42,828 nt of DNA from Candidatus Eiseniibacteriota bacterium (GCA_030595835.1 JAUVLG010000016.1:1-42828), one strand, 5' to 3'. Shown: positions 26,753 through 36,558, counted from the stretch's first letter. The notes: generated by a model from the sequence alone, not told the origin. Numbers and translations: made by a program.

Positions 26753-26818
26753 GTGAGACCCTCTCCCACTTCATCGTGCGACACAGTGGGAGCGTCTGTC
26801 AACCTAGTTCGGTCTCAC
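26753..26818 (-). promoter_or_regulatory. nested inverted repeats with a -35 box upstream of nfeD-slipin
   Basis: In the 234-base gap between HU and nfeD, GTGAGACC (26753-26760) matches GGTCTCAC (26811-26818). Inside them TCCCACT (26764-26770) matches AGTGGGA (26785-26791). Between the right arms lies a perfect minus-strand TTGACA (26797-26802) but only a weak -10 (CACGAT after 18 bases). This may be a promoter with an overlapping operator, or an RNA structure. Confidence 0.45.
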
Positions 26819-26895
26819 GGCGGGCGACACCGGTCCTCGCGGGGAGGTCGCGTGCGAGCGGTCGCGCGTCTGCGCCTCACGTTCGGTACAACGAC

Positions 26896-26930
26896 AGAGA
26901 GGCGGGAGATCGCCGATCTCCCGCCTCTCT
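26896..26930 (-). terminator. 15-bp perfect hairpin after the HU gene
   Basis: AGAGAGGCGGGAGAT (26896-26910) pairs perfectly with ATCTCCCGCCTCTCT (26916-26930) across a 5-base loop, 24 bases after the HU stop. No U-tract follows. The size and position make it a transcript end or a 3'-stability structure. Confidence 0.7.
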
Positions 26931-26954
26931 CGTGCGTACTACAGAATGTTACAG

Positions 26955-27239
26955 CTACTTCACGAACTCTTTCAGCGACTTGCCAGCCTTGAACTTCGGG
27001 TAGTGATGGGCGGCAACGCGCTTGGTCTTGTCCGTGCCCGGGATCCGCCAGTCGCGCGTGGGCCGGTGGTCCGCACTGAACGTACCAAAGCCCGTGATCT
27101 GCACCCTGCCCTTGGCCTTGAGCTCACTGGAGATGATGCCGCCGTCGATGCCGAAAAGCGCGTCAACAATGTCCCTGGCAGCTCTGTTCGACATCTCTGC
27201 TCTTGCAGCCAACTTCTCGACCAGTTCAGCCTTGTTCAT
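26955..27239 (-). CDS. divergent HU/IHF-family DNA-binding protein
   Basis: A 94-residue nucleoid protein. The N-terminal helices MNKAELVEKLAARAEMSNRAARDIVDALF and the strand KAKGRVQITGFGTFSADHRPTRDW are those of HU. In the beta-arm the usual GRNPxTG is replaced by RDWRIPGTDKTKR, and AAHHYPKFKAGKSLKEFV replaces the classic IPA-xxxPxFKxGK ending, keeping only the PKFKAGK core. The ATG has an AGGGGG seven bases upstream; earlier in-frame codons are leader. It is monocistronic, with its own promoter and terminator. It binds DNA presumably, but the altered arm may change its specificity or bending. Confidence 0.9.
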   Translation of the reverse strand: MNKAELVEKLAARAEMSNRAARDIVDALFGIDGGIISSELKAKGRVQITGFGTFSADHRPTRDWRIPGTDKTKRVAAHHYPKFKAGKSLKEFVK

Positions 27240-27304
27240 CCGAAAGCCCCCTCTCAACCGTCTCCGGTCAACGCTTCCACAAAGAATGCCCAAAACGTGG
27301 GGGC

Positions 27305-27333
27305 AAACTACAGCACACCCCGCATCTTGTCAA
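27305..27333 (-). promoter_or_regulatory. sigma70-type promoter of the HU gene
   Basis: On the minus strand a perfect TTGACA (27328-27333), a 17-base spacer and TAGTTT (27305-27310) lie about 65 bases upstream of the HU ATG. The predicted leader is about 59 bases. The remainder of the 181-base gap to lptD shows no other feature. Confidence 0.72.
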
Positions 27334-27420
27334 TAGGAATCCTCCGCCAAGCGCCTAAAAGCAGGTTCTTTCCCGAAACAGGAGCAAACTGCACATAGTG
27401 AGCAAGGGTGCGGAAGCCCG

Positions 27421-30400
27421 CTACCGGACCGCACGCTGGATAAACCTCTTGCCGGTCTCCGCCTTTATCTCGGGCAGCGCCTTGACGCTGATACGGAAGT
27501 AGTACTGCCACTCCCCATTGTAGTAGCGTCGCGTGAACTGGGCCTCCCAGCAGTGGAGGTCCCTGTAGATGGTGTATTCCTGGCTGGCGACCTCTCTCTC
27601 ATCGAGATCGTAGTGCAGGGAGTAGTTCAACCGCCAGTGCCTGGACGGGGAGAATGCGAGCCCGCCGTCGACCCAGTAGGAAGCGTTGGCGGGATCGGCG
27701 CCGCGAGAGTAACGGAAGGTGAGCGAGCCGTCCCACGCCTTCCCGCCCGGGAGAGACCCCATCGACTGAGCCGCCAGTTCGCGCCTCAGCTCCTCGGCGG
27801 GAGAATCGGTCCGGATGACGCGGTCCTCCCACGGTTCCGCCGACACCGCGGACGGCTGTCCCCTGAGGCTGACGGTGGCCGTGACGGTCGAGTTCTTCAT
27901 CGTACCGTCGTAGGCGTCGTGGCGGGCGTTCCATCTCATCGAGACCGCGGGCCCCGGACGGACCTCCAGTCCCGTCACCAGGTCCGACCACGGCAGGTCG
28001 TCCTTCTTGAAATCGTACGAGGTCGAAGTGGAGAGCCTGACAAGGTTGTCTATCTTCCGCTCCGACTCCCCGGAACCCAGCTTCGCCTGCAGCTTGTTGA
28101 CGATCGACAGGCTGACCGACCGCTTCGAGCGCGGCGTCGACCCGAACCCGCTGAAGGTGTAGAAGCGGTCGAGCCCGTTCTCGTCGAGGTACTCCGTGAA
28201 CTCGGGAGTCCACGAGAACGACGCGGACGGCTCCACGATGTGCCTGAGGGCCGAAAGACCCAGACGATCCGGGAAGAACGTGCCGTAGACAGTGGTTCTC
28301 GCCGACAGACCCGCATCGTAGGTGAACCGCCCGGGAAACCTGGTGCCGCTCTTGTCCCGGTCGTACCAATCCTGTCTGAAGCTGAGCCGCGGCGACAGGT
28401 TGAGCCAGCCCAGGAACTTCCCGGTACCCCTGAGGGACCCATTGACACCCACGCCCTGGTGCACCACCGTCTCATCCCCGGCCCTGTCCCGATCGTTGAC
28501 CGCCCGGGCGCTCCAGCCGAGCGCGACCTTCTTGAGCCACGAGACGTAACCCGGCAGCTCCCGCTCAGGACCGACCAGCGGCTGCTGCGTGGCCGTTACG
28601 TCTATCTTGGGCAGGAGCTCGCTGACGGTATCGGTGTCCAGCTGCTCACGCCGGTCAAGTGTCACGCCGAGCGTGTGGCTGCTCCACCTCCCTCTAATCC
28701 ACAGTTGGGAGTGCAGGCTCCTGTTGACGCTCTCCTGGATGTTCTGGTTGGAGTCGCTGGCGTAGGTGGCGTCGCTCCGGAAATCGCCCGAGGCTCCCGC
28801 CGTCCAGACCCTCCCCAGTTCCTGCCGGTGACTGAACTTGAGGTCCCAGCGGCGCTTGTTGTAGAGCAACTCCTCCATGAAGGACGCCTTGACGTTGCCC
28901 GAGAGCGCATACCTCCGCTTGTATCTGGTCTCCACATGCCCGATCCACTTCGTCTGATCGTAGTAATCGGCCCACACGGACGCGTCCCAGTAGTCGCTCG
29001 GCGCCCAGTAGTAGCCGAAGTTCCGGACGAATCGGCCCTCGCCCTCCGTGATCCCGAGCTCGAGCTGGGGCAACAGGAAGCCGGAGTGACGTTCCTTTCT
29101 GATGGGGAAAACGTAGAACGGCAGCGCCAACACCGGGATCTTCCCGATGTACAGGATGACCGGCTTCGCGACGACCTTGTCGTTCACGTATATCTTCATC
29201 CTGTGTGACACGAGGCTGAAGTGAGGCTCGGGATCGGAGCACGTCGTGTAGGTGCCCCCGCGCACCCTGAGTGTGCCGTCCTCCTCCCTGACGATGTGGT
29301 CACCGTAGTAGAGACCGTCCTCGAACGCCGTCACGCTGTCGTCGATGGACCCGACCTTCCCCCTGAGGTCGTAGCCCAGACGCGCGCCCACCAGCCTGTC
29401 CGCCCCTTCGCGGAGGTCCGGGTTCCCAAACGCCTCCAGGATCTGCTCACCGGGGTCGAACATGATCTCGTCTGCCAGAAGGACCGTCGACTGGTAGTCA
29501 ATCCGCGCTGCACCTGTCAGAGCGATCCTGTTGCGGACGACGTAGTAGTTAATCTCGTCGCTGTGATAGACGACGGTCTCGAGCGCCAGCGAGTCGGCGG
29601 GCGTCTCGGCCGTCGGGGCGTCGAGCGAGTCAGCCGGCGTCTCGGCCATCGGGGCGTCGAGCGAGTCAGCCGGCGTCTCGACCATCGGGGCGTCGAGCGA
29701 GTCAGCCGGCGTCTCCCCCTCGCGCGGGAAGGAATACGTACCTGATGCCTGTCCGCGGCAGGTCACGCGCTTGATGCGGCCCTCGGCGAACATGAGGTCG
29801 ATGGCGTCAGAGGTGACGAAGTTCTTCTCTCCCGACTCCCCCACATGGTGCTCGCTCTCCGCGTGCCCCCTGACGGTGGTGAGAACGGGTTGGCCCTCGT
29901 CCATGAACATGGTCAGTGTGTCGCCGCCTACCACGCCGCAAGACGACTCCTCACCCGGCTCGTCCGGCTCGATGCGATACGTGGCCCGGGCATTCCCGAT
30001 GGAAACAACGCGAGAGACCTCGCCGTCGTCCGTCGAGATCCTGATGAGGTCGCCGGTCAACCCGTCCTCGCCCTGCTGCACGGACGGGTCGCCCATCAGC
30101 ACGATGCCACCGTCCCTGACGAGCGACGAGGTCCTGGCGAGGCCCGTGGTGTCCTCACGCTCCATCGTCACACCGCCGAAGGCACGGATGGCGTCGGAAG
30201 TAGTGCTGAACTCGATGACATCCGCGGTGAGCTTGGCGTCCAGCGCTTCTTCATCGTTGTAGATGCTGAGCACGGGCTCGCGCGAGGCCCTCCCCTCACC
30301 GGTATCGAAATCATAGACGAGCAAGCCCGCCAGGAGCTCGAAGGTGGCGTCGCCGTCCCAGGAACGAACGTTGCCCCGGCAGACGGCGACGTTCTCCTCT

Positions 30401-30807
30401 CTGAGCATGTGGATCCTGTCGGCGGTGGTCGTACCGGATGTGTCGCTGTAGGAAGCGTTGCCCCGGAGAAGCACAACGTCCGTGTCCAGGAAGTAGTCGA
30501 GCGTGTCGCAGCGGATCGTCCGACCGTCGTCCTCGCCGGTAACATCACCGAACACAACGGCGTGGCCTTCGGCCTCATAGTAGATGCCGCGCGCCCCTCT
30601 GAGCGTCGTTCCCAGCCGTGTTATCGTCACGTTCTCGGCGAACCGCACCACCCTGCCCCGCGGACCTTCCTCGGCCTCGACCCGCTCGGCCGTGATCATG
30701 AACTGGTCGGGACCGGGCTCATCCGGGGCGGCGAGAGCAGAGGTCGCCAGCCCGGTGGCCGCCGCCACCGCGATGAGAAGAGAGACAACTATCGGGGACA
30801 ACTTCAA
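27421..30807 (-). CDS. lptD: LPS-assembly protein LptD (OstA)
   Basis: An outer-membrane protein that inserts lipopolysaccharide into the outer leaflet. At 1128 residues it is much longer than the roughly 750-900 usual in proteobacteria. A signal peptide (about residues 1-26) is followed by long OstA/LptA-like beta-jellyroll segments (FMITAERVEAEEGPRGRVVRF; HAVVFGDVTGEDDGRTIRCD; DEINYYVVRNRIALTGAARIDY), interrupted by a linker of 12-residue repeats. The LptD beta-barrel follows, with the family blocks PVLALPFYVFPIRKERHSGFLLPQ and GYYWAPSDYWDASVWADYYD. The start is a TTG with a weak Shine-Dalgarno but a good signal peptide. It lies 47 bases after the ROK kinase. Confidence 0.93.
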   Translation of the reverse strand: MKLSPIVVSLLIAVAAATGLATSALAAPDEPGPDQFMITAERVEAEEGPRGRVVRFAENVTITRLGTTLRGARGIYYEAEGHAVVFGDVTGEDDGRTIRCDTLDYFLDTDVVLLRGNASYSDTSGTTTADRIHMLREENVAVCRGNVRSWDGDATFELLAGLLVYDFDTGEGRASREPVLSIYNDEEALDAKLTADVIEFSTTSDAIRAFGGVTMEREDTTGLARTSSLVRDGGIVLMGDPSVQQGEDGLTGDLIRISTDDGEVSRVVSIGNARATYRIEPDEPGEESSCGVVGGDTLTMFMDEGQPVLTTVRGHAESEHHVGESGEKNFVTSDAIDLMFAEGRIKRVTCRGQASGTYSFPREGETPADSLDAPMVETPADSLDAPMAETPADSLDAPTAETPADSLALETVVYHSDEINYYVVRNRIALTGAARIDYQSTVLLADEIMFDPGEQILEAFGNPDLREGADRLVGARLGYDLRGKVGSIDDSVTAFEDGLYYGDHIVREEDGTLRVRGGTYTTCSDPEPHFSLVSHRMKIYVNDKVVAKPVILYIGKIPVLALPFYVFPIRKERHSGFLLPQLELGITEGEGRFVRNFGYYWAPSDYWDASVWADYYDQTKWIGHVETRYKRRYALSGNVKASFMEELLYNKRRWDLKFSHRQELGRVWTAGASGDFRSDATYASDSNQNIQESVNRSLHSQLWIRGRWSSHTLGVTLDRREQLDTDTVSELLPKIDVTATQQPLVGPERELPGYVSWLKKVALGWSARAVNDRDRAGDETVVHQGVGVNGSLRGTGKFLGWLNLSPRLSFRQDWYDRDKSGTRFPGRFTYDAGLSARTTVYGTFFPDRLGLSALRHIVEPSASFSWTPEFTEYLDENGLDRFYTFSGFGSTPRSKRSVSLSIVNKLQAKLGSGESERKIDNLVRLSTSTSYDFKKDDLPWSDLVTGLEVRPGPAVSMRWNARHDAYDGTMKNSTVTATVSLRGQPSAVSAEPWEDRVIRTDSPAEELRRELAAQSMGSLPGGKAWDGSLTFRYSRGADPANASYWVDGGLAFSPSRHWRLNYSLHYDLDEREVASQEYTIYRDLHCWEAQFTRRYYNGEWQYYFRISVKALPEIKAETGKRFIQRAVR
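29591..29716 (-). repeat. 36-bp tandem repeat inside lptD
   Basis: Three 36-bp units (29591-29626, 29627-29662, 29663-29698) and a half unit (29699-29716) differ at only a few positions. They encode 12-residue ETPADSLDAPMA-like units (ETPADSL followed by DAP plus two variable residues). This forms an acidic, Pro-rich linker between two OstA-like regions. The near-identity suggests recent slippage expansion. Confidence 0.93.
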
Positions 30808-30854
30808 AGGGACACCGCCGGATTTGGGGACAGCACTGCCCGCGGAGTCTCGGC

Positions 30855-31805
30855 TTACGCGGACGGAAGTTCGTCGCGGGCCAAGAGGGCCGCGCCGACG
30901 ACGCCGGCGGTACTGCCGAGTTCGGCCGGGACCACCGGGGGCAGCGCGGCGCGACTGCAGTAGCAGCGTCGCGCCATCTCATCGCGCGCCGGCGCCATGA
31001 GCGGCTCGCCGGCGGCCGCCACTCCACCACCTATCACTATCACGTCAGGATCGAGGATGAGAACCAGATTCGCAAGACCGGCGCCAAGCGCCCGCCCGGT
31101 CTCCTCCAGGGCTTCGGTCGCGACCGCGTCACCCGCGGCCGCGGCCTCCCCGACCTCCTTCGCCGTCAGGACCGTCGTGGCTCCCGTCGTGACGAGGACC
31201 GATTTCTGGCCCCCCTCGACGAGTCGATGGACGTTCCGGACCACCGCCTCGGCGTTCGCCAGGCGCTCGAGGCAGCCGGCGCTCCCACACGGGCACGGAT
31301 CCCCGTCGAGGTCTACCGTCATGTGGCCGATCTCACCCGCGAATCCGCCGCCCCTGTAGAGCTTGCCCTCCAGAATGAGGCCGCCGCCGATGCCAGTGCC
31401 CAGAGTGAGCACGACGGCATTGGTCGCGCCACGGGCCGCGCCGGCCACGAACTCACCGTATGCAGCGGCGTTGGCGTCGTTCTCGATGCTGGTCGGGAGC
31501 CCGAGCGCCTCCGCGACCATCCGCTGGAGTTCGACGTCGCGCCACTCGGGAAGATTCGGAGAAAGGCGGACCACTCCCGCGGCCGTGTCGACGAGCCCCG
31601 CCGACCCCACGCCGCAGGCTACGATCTCGTGGCCCTCGTTCGCGCTGGTGAGGTTCTGCGTCAGTGTGGAGACGACATCGACGGCATCGACGGCAGCCCG
31701 CCCTGACCAGGGCATGCTCCGGAAATCAACAACGGCGCCCTCGCTCGATACGAGCGCCGCCTTGATGTTGGTGCCGCCTATATCGATGCCCAGATAAGCC
31801 TTCAC
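30855..31805 (-). CDS. ROK family sugar kinase (glucokinase-like)
   Basis: An ATP-dependent hexokinase-type enzyme of the ROK family, 316 residues. The phosphate loop is GIDIGGTNIKAALV; the catalytic Asp is in SIENDANAAAYGE (Asp110); LTLGTGIGGGLILEGKLYRG follows. The zinc site GEIGH...CPCGSAGCLE (His161, Cys171, Cys173, Cys178) is complete, so it is a kinase rather than a repressor (no N-terminal HTH). Glucose is the likely substrate, but N-acetylmannosamine or others are possible. The GTG start lies seven bases after an ABC sugar-transporter ATPase gene, suggesting uptake and phosphorylation are linked. GGAGGT lies 10 bases before the GTG. Confidence 0.9.
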   Translation of the reverse strand: MKAYLGIDIGGTNIKAALVSSEGAVVDFRSMPWSGRAAVDAVDVVSTLTQNLTSANEGHEIVACGVGSAGLVDTAAGVVRLSPNLPEWRDVELQRMVAEALGLPTSIENDANAAAYGEFVAGAARGATNAVVLTLGTGIGGGLILEGKLYRGGGFAGEIGHMTVDLDGDPCPCGSAGCLERLANAEAVVRNVHRLVEGGQKSVLVTTGATTVLTAKEVGEAAAAGDAVATEALEETGRALGAGLANLVLILDPDVIVIGGGVAAAGEPLMAPARDEMARRCYCSRAALPPVVPAELGSTAGVVGAALLARDELPSA

Positions 31806-31811
31806 GCCGGC

Positions 31812-32930
<1,119 letters not shown>

Positions 32931-32968
32931 GATGCCTCCTAAGGCCCCATGCGACTTGGAGTACCTGA

Positions 32969-34279
32969 CTACAACTCCTGTCCGACGCCCAGACTGGTTA
33001 AGATATCACCAACAGTGTAGTGGGAACCAGTGATCAAGACAAGGTCTCCTTCCGAGGCTTCGGACAGCGCGCTCTCGAGCGCCGCCCCCGCTGTGGCGAC
33101 CAGGCGGTGAGGGAGATCAAGTTCCTCGGCGATGGACTTCAGGGTCTCGAGGTCGGCCGCTCGCTCGCTTGCCGGCCTCGTCAGGATCACGAGATCCGCG
33201 CGGTCGCGGAACGCCGAGAGGAACCCGCGCAGATCCTTGTCGCCCATGACGCCCACGACAGCGATCAGCCGACCGTAATCGAAGACGTTCGGCAGAGACG
33301 ACATGAGCGCTTCCGCCCCGTCGGGATTGTGCGCGACGTCGGCCACGATCGTCGGTCGCTGATCGATGACCTGCATGCGCCCCATGCCGCTCGCCTCGGA
33401 GAGACCACGTCTCAGTGACTTCTCCGAGAGCGAAAAGACGCCCAGAGCGTCCAGCTCGTGTAGAGCCACGACGGCCACGCTGGCATTGCTGACCTGATAC
33501 CGGCCGAGCATCGCAACGGACAACGCCTCATACAATGTGGCGTCGTACTCGAGGTTGAATGTGCTCCCGTTCGATGAGATCGAGATCGAGTCGACCGAAA
33601 CCTCCTCGAGCACAGAGACGAATCGTGCCTTTCTCGCCGCGGCGACTCCACGGATGACGTCGAGGGCATCACCGGCGGCGCCCGTTACGACGGCGCCCGA
33701 CTCGCGTATGATGCCCGCTTTCTCGGACGCGATCGCCGCGATGTCGCTCCCGAGTATCTCGGAGTGATCGACCGCGATCCCGGTGATGACCGACAGCAGG
33801 GAATCGAGCGCGTTGGTCGCGTCCAGTCGCCCGCCGAGCCCCACCTCAGCGACCGCGATGTCGACGCCCTCATCGGCGAAGTGGAGCGCGGCCATGGCGG
33901 TGGCGATCTCAAAGAAGGTCGCCGCCATCTCCTCCGCGGCGGGCTTGAGCCTGTCCACGAGCTCCACCACCCGTTCAGGACGGATGGGATCACAGCCTAC
34001 GAGGATCCGTTCGGTGAAATCGACGACGTGCGGTGAGGTGTATAGCCCGACCCTGATGTCGTGCTCGCGGAGGACGGACGCTATCATGCAGGAAGTGGAA
34101 CCCTTGCCGTTGGTGCCGCCCACGTGGACGACCCTGAACTGCTCGTGCGGCGAACCGACGGCCCCCAGCAGCCACTCGACACGCTCGAGGCCGGGCTTCA
34201 TCGTGAACCTGTGGCGGGCGAACAACCAGTCGAGGCACGCCCTGTATGACTCAGAGGCCTTGCTTTCTTGCCTGGTCAA
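32969..34279 (-). CDS. folC: folylpolyglutamate synthase / dihydrofolate synthase
   Basis: Adds glutamate to dihydropteroate or folates. It has 436 residues. The P-loop region is VVHVGGTNGKGSTSCMIASVLRE, followed by GLYTSPHVVDFTERI, VAEVGLGGRLDATNAL (the Mur-ligase-like core), ITGIAVDHSEILG, IASEKAGIIRESG and DVAHNPDGAEAL. The start is a TTG with GAGGA five bases upstream, giving the conserved leading helix SYRACLDWLFARH; later ATG codons would remove it. The gene overlaps the end of accD by 29 bases, an unusually long overlap for this window. Confidence 0.94.
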   Translation of the reverse strand: MTRQESKASESYRACLDWLFARHRFTMKPGLERVEWLLGAVGSPHEQFRVVHVGGTNGKGSTSCMIASVLREHDIRVGLYTSPHVVDFTERILVGCDPIRPERVVELVDRLKPAAEEMAATFFEIATAMAALHFADEGVDIAVAEVGLGGRLDATNALDSLLSVITGIAVDHSEILGSDIAAIASEKAGIIRESGAVVTGAAGDALDVIRGVAAARKARFVSVLEEVSVDSISISSNGSTFNLEYDATLYEALSVAMLGRYQVSNASVAVVALHELDALGVFSLSEKSLRRGLSEASGMGRMQVIDQRPTIVADVAHNPDGAEALMSSLPNVFDYGRLIAVVGVMGDKDLRGFLSAFRDRADLVILTRPASERAADLETLKSIAEELDLPHRLVATAGAALESALSEASEGDLVLITGSHYTVGDILTSLGVGQEL

Positions 34280-35153
34280 GCGCGTCCTCCGCGAAATCGC
34301 GGTCGTCGTCCGAGAAGAAGTTCAGGAGCTTCGCGAGGGTGCTCTTCAGTTCCTTGCGGTGCACGACCATGTCGATCATCCCGTGCTCGAGCAGGAACTC
34401 GGATCTCTGGAATCCCTCCGGGAGGTCCTGCTTGATCGTCTGCTGGATGACCCGCGGCCCCGCGAAACCGATGAGCGCGCCGGGCTCGGCGATGATCACG
34501 TCTCCGAGGGACGCGAAGCTCGCCGTGACGCCGCCCGTTGTGGGATGCACCTGGATCGCGATGTGCGGCAGCCCTTCCTCATGCAGCCTCGCCAGCATGG
34601 CGCTCGTTTTCGCCATCTGCATCAGCGAGAGAATACCCTCCTGCATCCTGGCCCCACCCGAGCTTGCCAGCGTTACCAGAGGTATGTGCTCCTCGATGGC
34701 CATTCTGGTCAGGCGCGCGATCTTCTCGCCCATGACGGACCCCATGCTACCGCCGAGGAATCTGAAATCGAGGATGGCGAACATCGCGAGGTGTCCGTCG
34801 ACGCGGGCGCTCCCAGTCATCACGGCGGACCTGCGGCCGGTCTTCTTCTTGGCGTCGCCGATGCGCTCAGCGTAGCTCCTGGAATCCACGAACCCCAGGG
34901 GGTCCTTCGACTCGATGGCGGTCAGGAGCTCGACGAACGTGCCGGCGTCCGTCAGGATGTCGCGGTACTGATCGGCCGAGATTCGGAAGTGGTACCCGCA
35001 CTTGTTGCAGGTCCAGAGATTCCGCTCGAGTTCCTTGTGGTAGATGATCTCGCCGCAGCCCTCGCACTTCCGCCAGAGGCCGTCCGGCATGTCGCGCTTC
35101 TTGGCATCTTTGATCCCGGGCTTGCGTCGCTTCAGCCAGGATACCTGGTCCAT
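34251..35153 (-). CDS. accD: acetyl-CoA carboxylase carboxyltransferase subunit beta
   Basis: Forms malonyl-CoA with AccA; the first committed step of fatty-acid synthesis. It has 300 residues. An N-terminal zinc ribbon (Cys30, Cys33, Cys49, Cys52; CEGC...CNKC) is followed by the crotonase-fold transferase core: DFRFLGGSMGSVMGEKIARL, TLASSGGARMQEGILSLMQM, VHPTTGGVTASFASLGDVIIAEPGALIGFAGPRVI. AGGAG precedes the ATG. accA is not in the window. The gap to the upstream phosphorylase gene (94 bases) shows no promoter I can defend. Confidence 0.97.
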   Translation of the reverse strand: MDQVSWLKRRKPGIKDAKKRDMPDGLWRKCEGCGEIIYHKELERNLWTCNKCGYHFRISADQYRDILTDAGTFVELLTAIESKDPLGFVDSRSYAERIGDAKKKTGRRSAVMTGSARVDGHLAMFAILDFRFLGGSMGSVMGEKIARLTRMAIEEHIPLVTLASSGGARMQEGILSLMQMAKTSAMLARLHEEGLPHIAIQVHPTTGGVTASFASLGDVIIAEPGALIGFAGPRVIQQTIKQDLPEGFQRSEFLLEHGMIDMVVHRKELKSTLAKLLNFFSDDDRDFAEDALDQARKQGL

Positions 35154-35247
35154 GGTAGATGCTCCTTCTCAGCCATCCGAAGTGCGGTTCGCTTCTCATG
35201 TCGCGGGACCGAGACGGCGGCCCCGCAGGGCATTTGCTCCGCTACCA

Positions 35248-36060
35248 TTATAGCTTCTCGAGAGTGCTGGACACGAGAGAAACAAGCGCGCCCGCTCCTC
35301 GCCTGCCGGCCTCGAGGACCTCCTCGTGGGTGGTCCCGTGGAAGCGCCCGGGCAGCGGGACGTTCGTCACGAGCGCCATACCCATGACTTCCAGTCCTCT
35401 CGAGTGAGCGGCCTGCACCTCCGACACGGTCGACATGCCCACCGCTGAGGCGCCCATCAGTCTGGCCATCCGTATCTCGGCCGGTGTCTCGTAGGTCGGC
35501 CCAAGAGAACCCAGATAGACTCCCTCACGGAGTCTTATCTTTGCGTCGGCCGCGGCCGACCGGGCCACGGCCCTGAGACGTTCGGAGTAGGCGCCGACCA
35601 TGCGGAACGTGCCCGGTGGCAATCTCTGCTGACCCGTCACGGCCGCGATCTGATCGCTGATGAGCATGAGGTCCCCCACATCGAAACCGGGATCGATCCC
35701 GCCGGACGCGTTGGTGATCACGAACACACTCGCTCCAAGCTCAGCCGCGAGAAGGACTGAGAACGTCACGTCAGCGGGAGAGCATCCCTCGTAGTGATGG
35801 ACCCTCCCCGAAAACACCAGTGTGCGTTTCCCCCCGAGGTTACAACCGATCACCGCGCCGCGATGTCCGCTGACGGCCGTGCGAGGGAATCCGGGGATAT
35901 CCGAGTAGGGCACGACGAGCGCGTCGCCGAGTCCGTCCGCGAACGAGGAGAGCCCCGACCCCAGAACCACGGCCGCGTCGGGATCTGCGAGGCCGCGCTC
36001 GACGAGCAGCTTCGCGGCGGCTGCAACGCTCACGCCGGCTGTGTCACGTGGATGTGTCAA
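35248..36060 (-). CDS. purine nucleoside phosphorylase (inosine/guanosine type)
   Basis: A trimeric (class I) phosphorylase for purine salvage, 270 residues. The phosphate loop is VVLGSGLSSFADGL; VSGHRGAVIG, FSGRVHHYEG, VFVITNASGGIDPGFDVGDLMLISDQI, YLGSLGPTYETPAEIRM and GMSTVSEVQAAHSRGLEVMGMALVTN (with the Asn of the base site) are family blocks. The start is a TTG whose last bases are shared with the rimI stop (TTGA), so the two are co-translated. An alternative name is xanthosine/inosine phosphorylase; the base preference cannot be judged. Confidence 0.92.
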   Translation of the reverse strand: MTHPRDTAGVSVAAAAKLLVERGLADPDAAVVLGSGLSSFADGLGDALVVPYSDIPGFPRTAVSGHRGAVIGCNLGGKRTLVFSGRVHHYEGCSPADVTFSVLLAAELGASVFVITNASGGIDPGFDVGDLMLISDQIAAVTGQQRLPPGTFRMVGAYSERLRAVARSAAADAKIRLREGVYLGSLGPTYETPAEIRMARLMGASAVGMSTVSEVQAAHSRGLEVMGMALVTNVPLPGRFHGTTHEEVLEAGRRGAGALVSLVSSTLEKL

Positions 36061-36533
36061 CTCGCCTCATCCCGGGACGGGATCGTCTTGAGCATGACGA
36101 GCGCGTCCTCACCGGTGTCCGAGTAGTACCCCTTGCGCAGGGCCACGGGTATGAACCCGTGGTCCTCGTAGAGAGCGATCGCGCGCGCGTTGCCGACGCG
36201 AACCTCGAGCGTCGCCCGCGTCACTCCGCGCTCTAGGGCAGCGCTCAGGCAGTGCCCGAAGAGCGCCCGACCGATCCCTGCTCCCTGCAGCGCGGGCGCC
36301 ACAGCGATGTTGCCAACGTGCAATTCGTCCTCAATAAGCCACGAGATCATGTAGCCGACGACGCTACCGTTCTTCTCGACGACCCACGGAAACGCGCACC
36401 TGTCGGCGGCAAGCTCCGCCTCGAACGATGTCCGCGACCATGGCATCGGGAATATCTCTTCCTCAATAGCACACACGCGGTCGAGGTCGGAAGGCCTCAT
36501 GGGCCTGATGTGAACGGGGGTCCCGCCCATCAT
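36057..36533 (-). CDS. rimI: ribosomal protein S18-alanine N-acetyltransferase (RimI, GNAT family)
   Basis: Acetylates the N-terminal alanine of ribosomal protein S18 in E. coli. It has 158 residues. The GNAT core is IRPMRPSDLDRVCAIEEEIFPMPWS, then VVEKNGSVVGYMISWLIEDELHVGNIAVAPALQGAGIGRALF (the acetyl-CoA loop QGAGIGRAL) and LEVRVGNARAIALYEDHGFIPVALRKGYYSD with the typical C-terminal block. The ATG at 36533 has GGAG seven bases upstream; the longer open frame overlaps tsaB and is not used. Its place after tsaB matches the tsaB-rimI pairing common in bacteria. Confidence 0.94.
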   Translation of the reverse strand: MMGGTPVHIRPMRPSDLDRVCAIEEEIFPMPWSRTSFEAELAADRCAFPWVVEKNGSVVGYMISWLIEDELHVGNIAVAPALQGAGIGRALFGHCLSAALERGVTRATLEVRVGNARAIALYEDHGFIPVALRKGYYSDTGEDALVMLKTIPSRDEAS

Positions 36534-36558
36534 CGAATCGCTCCGTAGCAGTGGCGCC

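Noticed and set aside
27421-30807. CRISPR-like array suggested by the regularly spaced 36-bp repeats in lptD
   Set aside because: The units are contiguous with no spacers, stay in frame and encode a regular peptide; it is a coding tandem repeat.
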